From: Salmonella enterica subsp. houtenae serovar Houten
GTDB lineage: Bacteria; Pseudomonadota; Gammaproteobacteria; Enterobacterales; Enterobacteriaceae
DNA: 64,000 bases
Direction of reading: 5' to 3'
Assembly: GCA_900478215.1 (NCBI GenBank)
Contig: LS483478.1
Span: 2,852,001-2,916,000, forward strand
The position numbers and the translations under genes were made by a program. Shown in pieces: positions 15,117 to 21,594 of the stretch (position 1 is its first letter; each line of letters begins with the position of its first letter). The notes below the pieces were generated by a model, which did no database searches, was not told the origin of the DNA, and saw only the letters and a list, made by a program, of their open reading frames with translations.

Positions 15117-15718
15117 CACCCCGCAAAACTCATGAGCTGGGCGGCGGCGTTCTCGGCCTCGCGCTGAGTACGGAATGTACGTGATAAAATCCAGCGCCAG
15201 AGAACATCAAGCGCGGATTTATACAACTGCTGAAATTCGACCTCATCCATGCTGGAAAAAGCGATGCTGCGGGGATGTTTGCGAAGGGTGCCGTCCGGTA
15301 ACTGGATGGCGTCATAGTGACCAGCCTCAACCGTCACCCATGCGCGGTAGGCATCGAATGATTTACACAGGCTAATCCCGTTTGTTACCCGGCGGTTTGC
15401 AATCTGTTCCAGATACTGTTCAGCCGCATCCAGTAATGCGCTTTCATTCCCGCCATATGCAGCGAGAAACTTTGCATAACCGTTTACCAGTTTGCGCTCA
15501 TTGGCAGAAATGGCGCCGCCGGTGGGTTCCCAGTATTCAAACCCAAGATTAAGCAACGCGAAAAAGCGGCGATGGAATGCAGGATTCCTCACCTGACGGA
15601 ACTCAGCCACCAGCACGGCGCCGAGTTTGATTTTTGATTGCAGAATATCACTGGTCTCCGGCGTTGCGGGGATCAGAATTCCAGATGACTGCTTGATGAG
15701 TTGTAATTCGTGCGCCAT
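15116..15718 (-). CDS. DUF1367 family phage protein
   Basis: A 200-residue protein starting MAHELQLIKQSSGILIPATP. The segment LGAVLVAEFRQVRNPAFHRR followed by FFALLNLGFEYWEPTGG is typical of DUF1367, common in the nin region of lambdoid phages. The central part has a NGISLCKSFDAYRAWVTVEA core and the C-terminus VLWRWILSRTFRTQREAENA. Its role is unknown, although the position beside ninG suggests recombination or replication-associated work. It is coupled by overlap to the small gene downstream. Confidence 0.75.
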   Translation of the reverse strand: MAHELQLIKQSSGILIPATPETSDILQSKIKLGAVLVAEFRQVRNPAFHRRFFALLNLGFEYWEPTGGAISANERKLVNGYAKFLAAYGGNESALLDAAEQYLEQIANRRVTNGISLCKSFDAYRAWVTVEAGHYDAIQLPDGTLRKHPRSIAFSSMDEVEFQQLYKSALDVLWRWILSRTFRTQREAENAAAQLMSFAG

Positions 15719-15757
15719 GGTGTTCTCCGTGGCGCAGCAGGTGCAGGTTGTTCAGGC

Positions 15758-15997
15758 CTACATTTGAAGTGTATCAAAGCAACGGGTAATTCGATAGCCT
15801 GCCTTTTCTAACATTTGCGTAAATAATGTTGGAGTTCCAACTATGTCATCAGGGTGAAGGGGAACAAAAGATATCTCGTCACCACGACGATACATCAGAG
15901 CGCGTCCGCTATCCGGAATACTACCGAACCTTGCCACTACACAATGATCGTAACAACGTATAACCGCATACCCTGATTCTGGTAAGTCTTCTAACAT
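15758..15997 (-). CDS. hypothetical small phage protein
   Basis: A 79-residue protein starting MLEDLPESGYAVIRCYDHCV and ending GYRITRCFDTLQM. I recognise no family. It has a small beta-rich look (YAVIRCYDHCVVARFGSIPD) with three cysteines, no signal sequence and no membrane segment. It lies 39 bases upstream of the DUF1367 gene and 54 bases downstream of the DinI-like gene. If read from the LexA-controlled promoter upstream of that gene, it would be part of the same DNA-damage-induced unit. Confidence 0.55.
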   Translation of the reverse strand: MLEDLPESGYAVIRCYDHCVVARFGSIPDSGRALMYRRGDEISFVPLHPDDIVGTPTLFTQMLEKAGYRITRCFDTLQM

Positions 15998-16051
15998 GTA
16001 ACCCCCGTCACACTGACTTTATTTCTGGAAACGTCTGCGACTCCACGATGC

Positions 16052-16291
16052 TTAATATGCATAAAACCAGTCGTCAGCGCTTTCCCACGTTTCCTGCAGA
16101 ATGCTCTGTATACGTTTTTTATCGCCATCAGCAGCACCGACGATACTCAGACCATCCTGACTGCCTCGACGGATGGTTAAGTTGCAGTTTTCATACTGAT
16201 TCTGGAGACGGGTAATTAATTCTTTTTCAAGCGCAGGAACGGCACCTTCCGGAAGCTGTTTTGTCCGGCTGATAACAAGTTCAATTCTCAT
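16052..16291 (-). CDS. DinI-like SOS-associated protein (MsgA/ImpC type)
   Basis: A 79-residue protein starting MRIELVISRTKQLPEGAVPA. The C-terminus DKKRIQSILQETWESADDWF is nearly the same as E. coli DinI, so membership is clear. DinI-family proteins bind RecA filaments and modulate LexA/repressor cleavage. A LexA box at 16311-16330 lies 20 bases upstream of the start, so expression should rise with DNA damage. In Salmonella, phage-borne relatives are known as MsgA-type proteins, one linked to survival in macrophages. Whether this copy favours or damps prophage induction cannot be told from sequence. Confidence 0.9.
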   Translation of the reverse strand: MRIELVISRTKQLPEGAVPALEKELITRLQNQYENCNLTIRRGSQDGLSIVGAADGDKKRIQSILQETWESADDWFYAY

Positions 16292-16310
16292 AATTCCCTC
16301 TACATTTAAC

Positions 16311-16330
16311 TACTGTATATAAACACAGTA
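16311..16330 (-). promoter_or_regulatory. LexA (SOS) box upstream of the DinI-like gene
   Basis: TACTGTATATAAACACAGTA keeps the full CTG-N10-CAG core with TA flanks on both sides, an excellent match to the E. coli/Salmonella SOS box TACTG(TA)5CAGTA. It stands 20 bases before the start codon, where LexA would cover the promoter. Confidence 0.92.
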
Positions 16331-16410
16331 TACCTGTTAGAAAGAATATTCAAGAGGTGAATAGCACTTTTTGCAAAAGCTAGCATGTTGTTTCATATCA
16401 GATTTTAGGC

Positions 16411-16432
16411 GAAAAACCCGCCGCAGCGGGTT
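16411..16432 (-). terminator. leftward terminator after the 88-residue gene
   Basis: Stem AACCCGC/GCGGGTT with a 4-base loop followed by TTTC on the leftward strand, 14 bases after the stop at 16446. It separates that gene from the LexA-controlled unit downstream. Confidence 0.75.
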
Positions 16433-16445
16433 ATGACGCAACACT

Positions 16446-16712
16446 TCATGCCGGAGTTTTCCGGTCCGTCTTGTTGTGAACCTCCCAGAGACTAATGCCA
16501 CAACTGAACACAAACTCAGCCAGATAATTTAAGCCGGACCATTCCCGGATGCCGCCGCGCGCCGCTTCCACAAATACAGCGATATCCTGATCACGCCACA
16601 CTCCAAACAGGCGCCAGCCGCCACTGTCAGTCTTAACGACTGCTATACGCGTCAGAACACCAGTCTGGTACAGGTCAGTGAACGCAGGTTTCTTCCTGGT
16701 TATTATTCGCAT
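16446..16712 (-). CDS. hypothetical phage protein
   Basis: An 88-residue protein starting MRIITRKKPAFTDLYQTGVL with a mixed alpha/beta character and a motif GGWRLFGVWRDQDIAVFVEA. I know similar unnamed proteins from Salmonella and E. coli prophages but no function. No membrane segment or cysteine cluster. It lies alone: 99 bases separate it from the DUF550 gene upstream, and a terminator follows, so it may be a separate small unit. Confidence 0.6.
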   Translation of the reverse strand: MRIITRKKPAFTDLYQTGVLTRIAVVKTDSGGWRLFGVWRDQDIAVFVEAARGGIREWSGLNYLAEFVFSCGISLWEVHNKTDRKTPA

Positions 16713-16810
16713 ATCTACAAACCTAAGAAATGTTGATTACAAATCACTGATTCGTATTTTTTGATTTTTCACTAATGCCGATCACAGGACCGGCATGTAG
16801 ATACGGGACA

Positions 16811-17620
16811 TTAGCTCTGCTCTGGTTCTGGTGCTGCTGGCAGCGGCATCCAGTGCGTAACCAAGATATGCTCAATGCAGTTCATCTGATTGCCGCCTCG
16901 CATGTCAAAAAATAGTCCAGAATGCTCATCAAAATATGAAACATAACGATATCCCAACTTGTTATGAACAATTACTTCTTGCTCGTCTTCTGGCATCCGC
17001 TCACTACAGCTTATCCAACCATCCGGAATTACCGGCGCTGACTGCTCTTTAATATGCAGTCGTGGCTCACCGTCTTTCGGTTCAGGCCATTCGCGCTTCT
17101 TGTTCACCGCCAGCTTTTCCACCATCGCCAGGGCAATCTGCTCGTCAGTAATACCAGCGCGGCGTTGTGCATCCCATAACAGGAATTGCATATCAGCCCA
17201 TTCGCTGAGGTCGCCAGGTTCTGCGGCAGTTTCCAATGCCTCTTTCGAGAGGTGCTTCAGTGGACCGATGGGGCCAACATCGCCGAATGTGGCATCAGAC
17301 CATTCAGCATGTTCACGGCGAATACGTTCGCGTTCTGGTACTGGTTGCGAGACTGTGTATAACGGGATAACGCGATACATATCAGCATCCTTACTGACAG
17401 GTTCAACTGTGAACATTTCGCAAAAACCGAATGTACGTAAATCCCGCAGTTCTTCAGCGTCAGTCCACGCCACAGGTTCAGCGGTAAGCGCTGCCAGCGC
17501 ACGCTTCAGCACAATAAGAATTTTGGCGTCGTCATCGTTCAGGCCAAATGGAATATCGTCGCGAGTGTTTTCAAATTCAGCGATGGTCTGCTGTAGCCAT
17601 TCTTTGGTAATAGTGGTCAT
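16811..17620 (-). CDS. DUF550 (MazZ-like dATP/dGTP diphosphohydrolase) fused to DUF551
   Basis: A 269-residue two-domain protein. Residues ~97-175 resemble DUF550 (RIRREHAEWSDATFGDVGP, SEWADMQFLLWDAQRRAG), a MazG-like family linked to dATP/dGTP pyrophosphohydrolase activity of the MazZ type. The acidic E...E/D...D residues of such helical NTPases fall in these helices. Residues ~200-262 resemble DUF551 (WISCSERMPEDEQEVIVHNK, ending VTHWMPLP). The N-terminal 90 residues resemble the conserved AEPVAWTDAEELRDL stretch found in enterobacterial phage proteins. It is coupled to the Ead-like gene by a 4-base overlap. A role in nucleotide pool control during replication is inferred. Confidence 0.75.
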   Translation of the reverse strand: MTTITKEWLQQTIAEFENTRDDIPFGLNDDDAKILIVLKRALAALTAEPVAWTDAEELRDLRTFGFCEMFTVEPVSKDADMYRVIPLYTVSQPVPERERIRREHAEWSDATFGDVGPIGPLKHLSKEALETAAEPGDLSEWADMQFLLWDAQRRAGITDEQIALAMVEKLAVNKKREWPEPKDGEPRLHIKEQSAPVIPDGWISCSERMPEDEQEVIVHNKLGYRYVSYFDEHSGLFFDMRGGNQMNCIEHILVTHWMPLPAAPEPEQS

Positions 17621-18069
17621 CTCAATACATCCTCCACACTGATTAACCCCTTACGGCTCAAATAGTCCATTGCGGCACCGTATAACTTGCTGTTCGGCTT
17701 GGCGTTTCTGAGTGAGTGGGCCAGACGCTTAATCCACATCGTGAATTCTTCCACTTGCTTTTCTGCTTCTTCCAGTTGCTCCCGCGCATCCCGCATATCA
17801 TCACGCAGCGCCAGCGCTACGGCCTCTGTTGCGTCTTTTTCCCGCTGGAGTTGAATATTCTCGTCAAGCAGCGCCAGCATGGTGGCGGGGTTGGCTGCGG
17901 CGATAAATTCCGCGTCACGTTTCTCAACAGTATGGGCCAACGTCACTTCTTCACCGCAAAGAGAAAATGGCGTTACCGTGATGCCATTGAACAGTGATGA
18001 GGTGCGGCGCCAAGTCCCCGGCGTAGCCTTTTCCGCCACTTCACGCAGCGCACGTTTGTCGATTGTCAT
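17617..18069 (-). CDS. Ead/Ea22-like phage protein
   Basis: About 150 residues from ATG 18069 (MTIDKRALREVAEKATPGTW) with a GGAGGTG ribosome site; a longer frame to 18090 lacks one. The opening ALREVAEKATPGTW and the later DAEFIAAANPATMLALLDEN are hallmarks of the Ead/Ea22 family of lambdoid accessory proteins. A coiled-coil region follows (LRDDMRDAREQLEEAEKQVE). These proteins are encoded in variable regions of lambdoid and P22-like phages and their function is unknown. It overlaps genes on both sides by 4 bases. Confidence 0.82.
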   Translation of the reverse strand: MTIDKRALREVAEKATPGTWRRTSSLFNGITVTPFSLCGEEVTLAHTVEKRDAEFIAAANPATMLALLDENIQLQREKDATEAVALALRDDMRDAREQLEEAEKQVEEFTMWIKRLAHSLRNAKPNSKLYGAAMDYLSRKGLISVEDVLR

Positions 18070-18467
18070 GCTGCACCTCCAAAAATCCATTGGTTACCTG
18101 CGTGCGCCTGGAATTTGCAGGACGTATCAGGCATAACCAACTCATGAACCACTTCGCCTGTTTCAACAAAGTAGTAGTTGCTGTCTGTAACGTTGTTGAT
18201 AAAGAATGCCTCACGCTCGCGCCATGACATCTCACCGAGAATACGCTGCACCTTTTTAGTGATTGGTCGGTAATCAGGTTCTATGCCAGCCAGTTTTGCC
18301 GCCGCGTAGTTGTGGTGGCCATCCATCAGGATGGTGTATTGCTGCCCACGCAGAACTATCGGGTAAACAGATACGATAAAACGCTTAAATCTTGCCGCTC
18401 TGTCGTTTACCTTTGCCTTGTCGAGGTAGCGCTGACTGCTGATAAGCGGACCTTTGATGTTGCTCAT
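18066..18467 (-). CDS. ParB N-terminal-like phage protein
   Basis: A 133-residue protein. Residues 46-66 contain ILMDGHHNYAAAKLAGIEPD, which matches the ParB/sulfiredoxin fold motif (GxHRxxAAxxAG) with His-His-Asn in place of His-Arg. The fold binds CTP in ParB proteins and ATP in related enzymes. The N-terminal region (GPLISSQRYLDKAKVNDRAA) resembles the substrate-entry part of these small proteins. No DNA-binding helix-turn-helix is fused. It is coupled at both ends by 4-base overlaps. Activity is unknown; a nucleotide-binding role is inferred. Confidence 0.65.
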   Translation of the reverse strand: MSNIKGPLISSQRYLDKAKVNDRAARFKRFIVSVYPIVLRGQQYTILMDGHHNYAAAKLAGIEPDYRPITKKVQRILGEMSWREREAFFINNVTDSNYYFVETGEVVHELVMPDTSCKFQAHAGNQWIFGGAA

Positions 18468-18811
18468 TGGGCTACCCCCTTGTTGATGCTCATTTTGGAT
18501 GCTCCATAAACCTGCATTACCTGGCTTTTCTCCAGTGCCGGTAGCGCTGAAAATCCGGTTGTCTTGTTGCAGCTATAACGCTTCAGGTCATAATCAATTA
18601 CTGCCCGCTGGTCACGAAAAACGCCGCACCGCCCGTGGCGGATGAAACCTCCGCGCACTAACGCGATCTGCAGATATTTCTCCGCCGTGGTTCGGTGCAC
18701 GCCGAAAATCGCAACGACGTCGTTCGTCGTGATGCGCCCCTGCTCTTTCACCAGACCGATAATCCGCTCAAGAATAATCATCCGTTCGCTGTGTGTTTTA
18801 GGTCGGGCCAT
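18464..18811 (-). CDS. DUF977 family DNA-binding protein
   Basis: A 115-residue protein starting MARPKTHSERMIILERIIGL. The N-terminal 70 residues form a winged helix-turn-helix (GRITTNDVVAIFGVHRTTAE, then KYLQIALVRGGFIRHGRCGV), ending with FRDQRAVIDYDLKRY, all typical of DUF977. The C-terminal 30 residues are variable. Such proteins accompany replication genes in lambdoid prophages and probably bind DNA. It lies 10 bases after the helicase loader and overlaps the ParB-like gene. Confidence 0.78.
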   Translation of the reverse strand: MARPKTHSERMIILERIIGLVKEQGRITTNDVVAIFGVHRTTAEKYLQIALVRGGFIRHGRCGVFRDQRAVIDYDLKRYSCNKTTGFSALPALEKSQVMQVYGASKMSINKGVAQ

Positions 18812-18821
18812 TTTTAACCCC

Positions 18822-19571
18822 TTATTTCACAATCCGGAGGTGGCTAACGTTTTTCCGGTAGCTTCCCCAGTCAAAATTCACCCACATCCCTCCGTCCATC
18901 TGGAGGCGATCGATAACCCTCGCGCCCAGTGAATCCAACAGCCCCTCGTGGTTAAGATTCGTCAGAACGCCAACAGGTCGCATCGATGAGAGACGGCGAT
19001 CGATAACCTGATTGAGAATGACCTTCTCACCACTGCTCCCGCGCTGAATACCGACTTCATCCAGTACCAGCAGGTCAACTTTGCAAAGGTCATCAAGCAG
19101 GGACGCTTCTGATTGCCCACCGTCGTAGCACTCACGAACCCTGAGCATCAGGTCAGGAATGGTTACCACCAGAACGCTATGACCGCCGGCCAGCAGATGA
19201 TTTCCGATTGCCGCCGCAAGATGGTTTTTCCCGGTTCCCGGACCACCACTGAACACAAAGCTCGCAAATCCACTACCGAAGTTCTGGGCATAACTTTTTG
19301 CCATCGTGTACGCTTTTCGCTGCCCCTCCCCGCTTACTTCGTAGTTAGCAAACGTACAGCTACGATGGAGATCCTGAATGCCAGATCGCCCGAAAATCTT
19401 CTCGGTGCGGGATTTCTGATTCATCCTGTCAAGCTCTTCACTGCGTTTACGCCCTTCGGCTTCCTGCCATGCCCGCCACTCATCAGCAGTCGAGAATTTC
19501 GGCTGCACACTGGCTGGGATAATTCTTTTCAGGCGATCAAGCGCACTGCCAGTACCGATTACGTTTTTCAT
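18822..19571 (-). CDS. DnaC-like replicative helicase loader
   Basis: A 249-residue AAA+ ATPase. It has Walker A FSGGPGTGKNHLAAAIGNHL (near residues 107-126), Walker B KVDLLVLDEVGIQRGSSGEK, a sensor region (VGVLTNLNHEGLLDSLGARV) and the arginine-containing VIDRLQMDGG. It would bring the host DnaB helicase to the phage origin, together with the DUF1376 protein encoded just upstream (2-base gap), as the lambda P/O pair does. The N-terminal 60 residues are the DnaB-contact region by analogy with DnaC. In Walker A the usual Ser/Thr after Lys is Asn, as in E. coli DnaC as I recall it, so it should not be read as a defect. Confidence 0.88.
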   Translation of the reverse strand: MKNVIGTGSALDRLKRIIPASVQPKFSTADEWRAWQEAEGRKRSEELDRMNQKSRTEKIFGRSGIQDLHRSCTFANYEVSGEGQRKAYTMAKSYAQNFGSGFASFVFSGGPGTGKNHLAAAIGNHLLAGGHSVLVVTIPDLMLRVRECYDGGQSEASLLDDLCKVDLLVLDEVGIQRGSSGEKVILNQVIDRRLSSMRPVGVLTNLNHEGLLDSLGARVIDRLQMDGGMWVNFDWGSYRKNVSHLRIVK

Positions 19572-19573
19572 CG

Positions 19574-20377
19574 TTACCCCCTGAATCCGGTAGGGATCGA
19601 ATTATCAGGTTGAGATATTTCGTTTACGTCACGACGCTTTTTGCTCGCAGTTCCCTCAGGAACAAGTAGCCCCCTCCACTCATTTTCCATGGTCAGTTTC
19701 ACCACGAACTCAGGGCTATGCCCCTGCGTCCTGTATGCTGCGAGTTTATTAATCGAGCCGTTGGCCCCTTGCAGGGTTTTAATTGGCTTACCAAGTTGTT
19801 TGCGATAACCCACCCACTCCGCCCAAAGAGTCGGGGATAGCCATTCCGGTAATTCAATCGAAAGCGGATTAAAATTATTTCTATCTCCCCCCGTGGGGGA
19901 TTTAGGGGGATCTTTTAATTCTTTTAGATCTTTATTCTTATTCTTATTCTTATCTTTATTAGTTGAGTTTCCGTTAGCATTCCGCTCTAACGAACTTTCA
20001 ACGAGCGTTGAACACACGTTGCTTTCTCGTTCAACTTTCATTGTTTTATTGGCTTTTCTCTTTGCTACTGAGGCCTTTCCTGCGGCAGAACGTTGTTCCA
20101 GCTTCGCATGAACAGATGCCAAATCCTGTTCAATACGTTCATGTATCCATTCTTCACCATTGTCGATAAAAAACTCACTTAACGACTCTTCAACGGAAAT
20201 CCAACGCTCGTTATCAAGTCGTGCAATTTTTGCTAAACGACTTTTCGGAATAGCTCTCCCCGTTTGCCAGTAGTTAAACATCAACAGCAAATAAGCCCCA
20301 TGCTCCTCTGTAGACAGATGCATGGTATCTGCCAGATAATCAGCTATGTACAATTGCATGTAAGGTAAAGCAGCCAT
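19574..20377 (-). CDS. phage replication protein, DUF1376 (YdaU-like)
   Basis: About 267 residues from ATG 20377 (MAALPYMQLYIADYLADTMH). The open frame continues upstream to 20641, but the extra 88 residues do not look like protein. Residues 1-90 form the DUF1376 domain (HLSTEEHGAYLLLMFNYWQT), a winged-helix domain of origin-binding initiators. A long lysine/asparagine-rich linker with a run of NKDKNKNKNKD follows. The C-terminal ~90 residues (LSPTLWAEWVGYRKQLGKPI) are the helicase-loader contact region. This is the lambda O-like partner of the DnaC-like gene downstream. The phage origin probably lies in or near the AT-rich linker-coding stretch (about 19,900-20,060). Confidence 0.82.
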   Translation of the reverse strand: MAALPYMQLYIADYLADTMHLSTEEHGAYLLLMFNYWQTGRAIPKSRLAKIARLDNERWISVEESLSEFFIDNGEEWIHERIEQDLASVHAKLEQRSAAGKASVAKRKANKTMKVERESNVCSTLVESSLERNANGNSTNKDKNKNKNKDLKELKDPPKSPTGGDRNNFNPLSIELPEWLSPTLWAEWVGYRKQLGKPIKTLQGANGSINKLAAYRTQGHSPEFVVKLTMENEWRGLLVPEGTASKKRRDVNEISQPDNSIPTGFRG

Positions 20378-20382
20378 AAAAT
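20354..20382 (+). promoter_or_regulatory. predicted rightward promoter of the 71-residue gene
   Basis: TTGCAT (20354-20359), a 17-base spacer and TAAAAT (20377-20382, five of six consensus bases) face rightward, 22 bases before the ATG at 20405. It overlaps the start of the leftward replication gene, so the two directions may interfere. Confidence 0.5.
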
Positions 20383-20404
20383 ACCTACAGACCATGGAGT
20401 TAAA

Positions 20405-20620
20405 ATGAACAAATTCATAGCAACACCGCACAGACCTGAAATTTCTGTCAGATACGATGAGCATGACAATTCGCTTACAATTTCTATCAATCACTGCCCT
20501 AGTGTTAATTCGGAAGAATTGAATATCTGCCGAGAAATTGAGATGCACGTAGGGGAAGTTCCTCGCCTGATCGACGCCCTCACTAAGGCATACGAATGCG
20601 CTACTGGAGAGAATCCTTAA
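20405..20620 (+). CDS. small rightward gene inside the leftward early operon, unknown function
   Basis: A 71-residue protein starting MNKFIATPHRPEISVRYDEH, with a GGAG ribosome site 6 bases upstream of the ATG. It looks like a small beta-alpha protein (DNSLTISINHCPSVNSEELN, then EVPRLIDALTKAYECATGEN). I recognise no family. It faces opposite to the cII-replication operon and has its own predicted promoter (20354-20382) and a downstream rightward terminator (20861-20900), the arrangement of a phage moron. Its transcript would run antisense across the zinc-finger gene at 20656-20823. Confidence 0.6.
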   Translation: MNKFIATPHRPEISVRYDEHDNSLTISINHCPSVNSEELNICREIEMHVGEVPRLIDALTKAYECATGENP

Positions 20621-20655
20621 GCCACATGGTGAACTTTGCATAGATACCCCTGAAT

Positions 20656-20823
20656 TTAATACGTTGGAGAGTTCGTCTTTTCTGCGTATTTAAAGACAAT
20701 ATCAACGCACTGAAAGACGCATTTCTGGCAGATAGAAACGCCAGCCACTTCAATATTCGTCTTTCCGCAAAAAGAGCATTTGTGGGTTGGCTGGATGTTT
20801 ACCTCGATACTGGTTACTGACAT
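20656..20823 (-). CDS. stand-alone ClpX-type C4 zinc-finger protein
   Basis: A 55-residue protein from ATG 20823 (MSVTSIEVNIQPTHKCSFCG). The core HKCSFCGKTNIEV, VSICQKCVFQCVDIVFKY matches the N-terminal C4 zinc-binding domain of ClpX (CSFCGK..., ICDECVDLC), here with no ATPase attached. In ClpX this domain makes dimers and binds SspB and some substrates such as lambda O. A free copy next to a replication initiator gene could affect ClpXP handling of phage proteins, but that is speculation. A GGGGAAA ribosome site is present. It lies between cII and the replication gene. Confidence 0.72.
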   Translation of the reverse strand: MSVTSIEVNIQPTHKCSFCGKTNIEVAGVSICQKCVFQCVDIVFKYAEKTNSPTY

Positions 20824-20860
20824 AATTTCCCCGCAATGAATTCGCAATGAATTGCACCAG

Positions 20861-20900
20861 AAAGCCGTTGGTGCCCCCTCACCGCGGCTTTCGCCTTTTT
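20861..20900 (+). terminator. rightward hairpin terminator between zinc-finger gene and cII
   Basis: Stem AAAGCCG/CGGCTTT with an inner GGTG/CACC pairing, followed by CGCCTTTTT on the rightward strand. The leftward strand has only a weak T run, so it mainly serves rightward transcripts such as that of the 71-residue gene. Confidence 0.6.
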
Positions 20901-20914
20901 AGTTGCTGCCATTT

Positions 20915-21235
20915 TCAGTCCCACCCCAGCGCATCCGGCCTGGCTCGTTCAGCCTTTAGCCCGGCATCAGCGAGAATCTCTACGGCTGTGAGATAGTTTC
21001 TGGATACCAGTACCGCTTCCGGTGGCGCGGCCTGAATCCCAAGAAAAGCCAGCTCTTTCGCCATGTTGCAGAAATATCCCTCAGCTTTACGCCTGCTGAC
21101 TGTCGACTCGCTGATGCCCATATGCTCGGCGTATGATTTCTGCCCCACTGATGCAAGCCGGTTGAGCAGGACGCTCTCTATCTCAATCGGGTTGATTTCT
21201 GGTGGGTCTAACTTTCGTGCAATTGCGTTCTCCAT
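20915..21235 (-). CDS. cII: CII-like transcriptional activator
   Basis: A 106-residue protein starting MENAIARKLDPPEINPIEIE. Residues ~28-52 carry the helix-turn-helix ASVGQKSYAEHMGISESTVS, typical of lambda CII and its relatives. It lies after cro in the leftward early operon, the canonical place. CII activates the establishment promoter for cI, integrase and an antisense-to-Q promoter, and its stability controls lysogeny. The C-terminus (AEILADAGLKAERARPDALG) is longer than that of lambda CII. The gene is intact. Confidence 0.82.
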   Translation of the reverse strand: MENAIARKLDPPEINPIEIESVLLNRLASVGQKSYAEHMGISESTVSRRKAEGYFCNMAKELAFLGIQAAPPEAVLVSRNYLTAVEILADAGLKAERARPDALGWD

Positions 21236-21250
21236 TCGTGATAATCCTCA

Positions 21251-21472
21251 TCATTGCGGAAGGCCGTCAGTTGGATTGGGGTAAAGATCCGGGCGTAACT
21301 CATGGGGTGTGACTTTCCACATAAGAGCCCTACTAGCATTGATGACCTCTCTGCCAGCAACCCCGTTTCGAAACCACGCTGAAACAGTTTGTGAGTTTTT
21401 GCCTAAGCGGCGGGCTAGCTCGGACTGGCTGCCGCACACCGATAGGATTTTTTTTTGTACTTCTTTGTCCAT
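21251..21472 (-). CDS. cro: Cro-type repressor (YdaS-like)
   Basis: About 73 residues from ATG 21472 (MDKEVQKKILSVCGSQSELA) with a strong AGGAGGT ribosome site. The helix-turn-helix is SQSELARRLGKNSQTVSAWF. The same motif occurs in the divergent repressor (SQSELGRRVGVNSQSVSGWC), so the two proteins should read the same operators, as Cro and CI do. The C-terminus (TPHELRPDLYPNPTDG) is typical of YdaS-family Cro proteins. It is the first gene of the leftward early operon, 16 bases before cII. Confidence 0.85.
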   Translation of the reverse strand: MDKEVQKKILSVCGSQSELARRLGKNSQTVSAWFRNGVAGREVINASRALMWKVTPHELRPDLYPNPTDGLPQ

Positions 21473-21489
21473 ATGACCTCCTAATTTTG

Positions 21490-21525
21490 TTATCACATGA
21501 TTGATAATTTAATTATCAGTGTCAA
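21490..21525 (-). promoter_or_regulatory. predicted pR promoter with overlapping operators (OR)
   Basis: Leftward TTGACA (21525-21520), 17-base spacer and AATCAT (21502-21497) form the early promoter. It is overlapped by TGATAA-N5-TTATCA (21502-21518) and TTATCA-N6-TGATAA (21490-21507), palindromes that fit a dimeric helix-turn-helix repressor. The same half-sites recur at 22086-22102, supporting an operator role. Confidence 0.75.
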
Positions 21526-21594
21526 GTAAATTAACTGGTCACATATGAAATAAAACTTTGTATGCTGATTAGTCAGTAAAATTTGGAATTGATT

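Noticed and set aside
19900..20060. Low-complexity repeat resembling a CRISPR or direct-repeat array
   Set aside because: The TTATTCTTATTCTTATC run is a short lysine/asparagine-coding linker, not spaced repeats; at most it marks an AT-rich origin.
20378..20641. Upstream extension of the replication gene frame (88 codons)
   Set aside because: Extra residues are cysteine/serine rich and not protein-like, and the region is occupied by the rightward 71-residue gene; the DUF1376 domain begins at the ATG at 20377.
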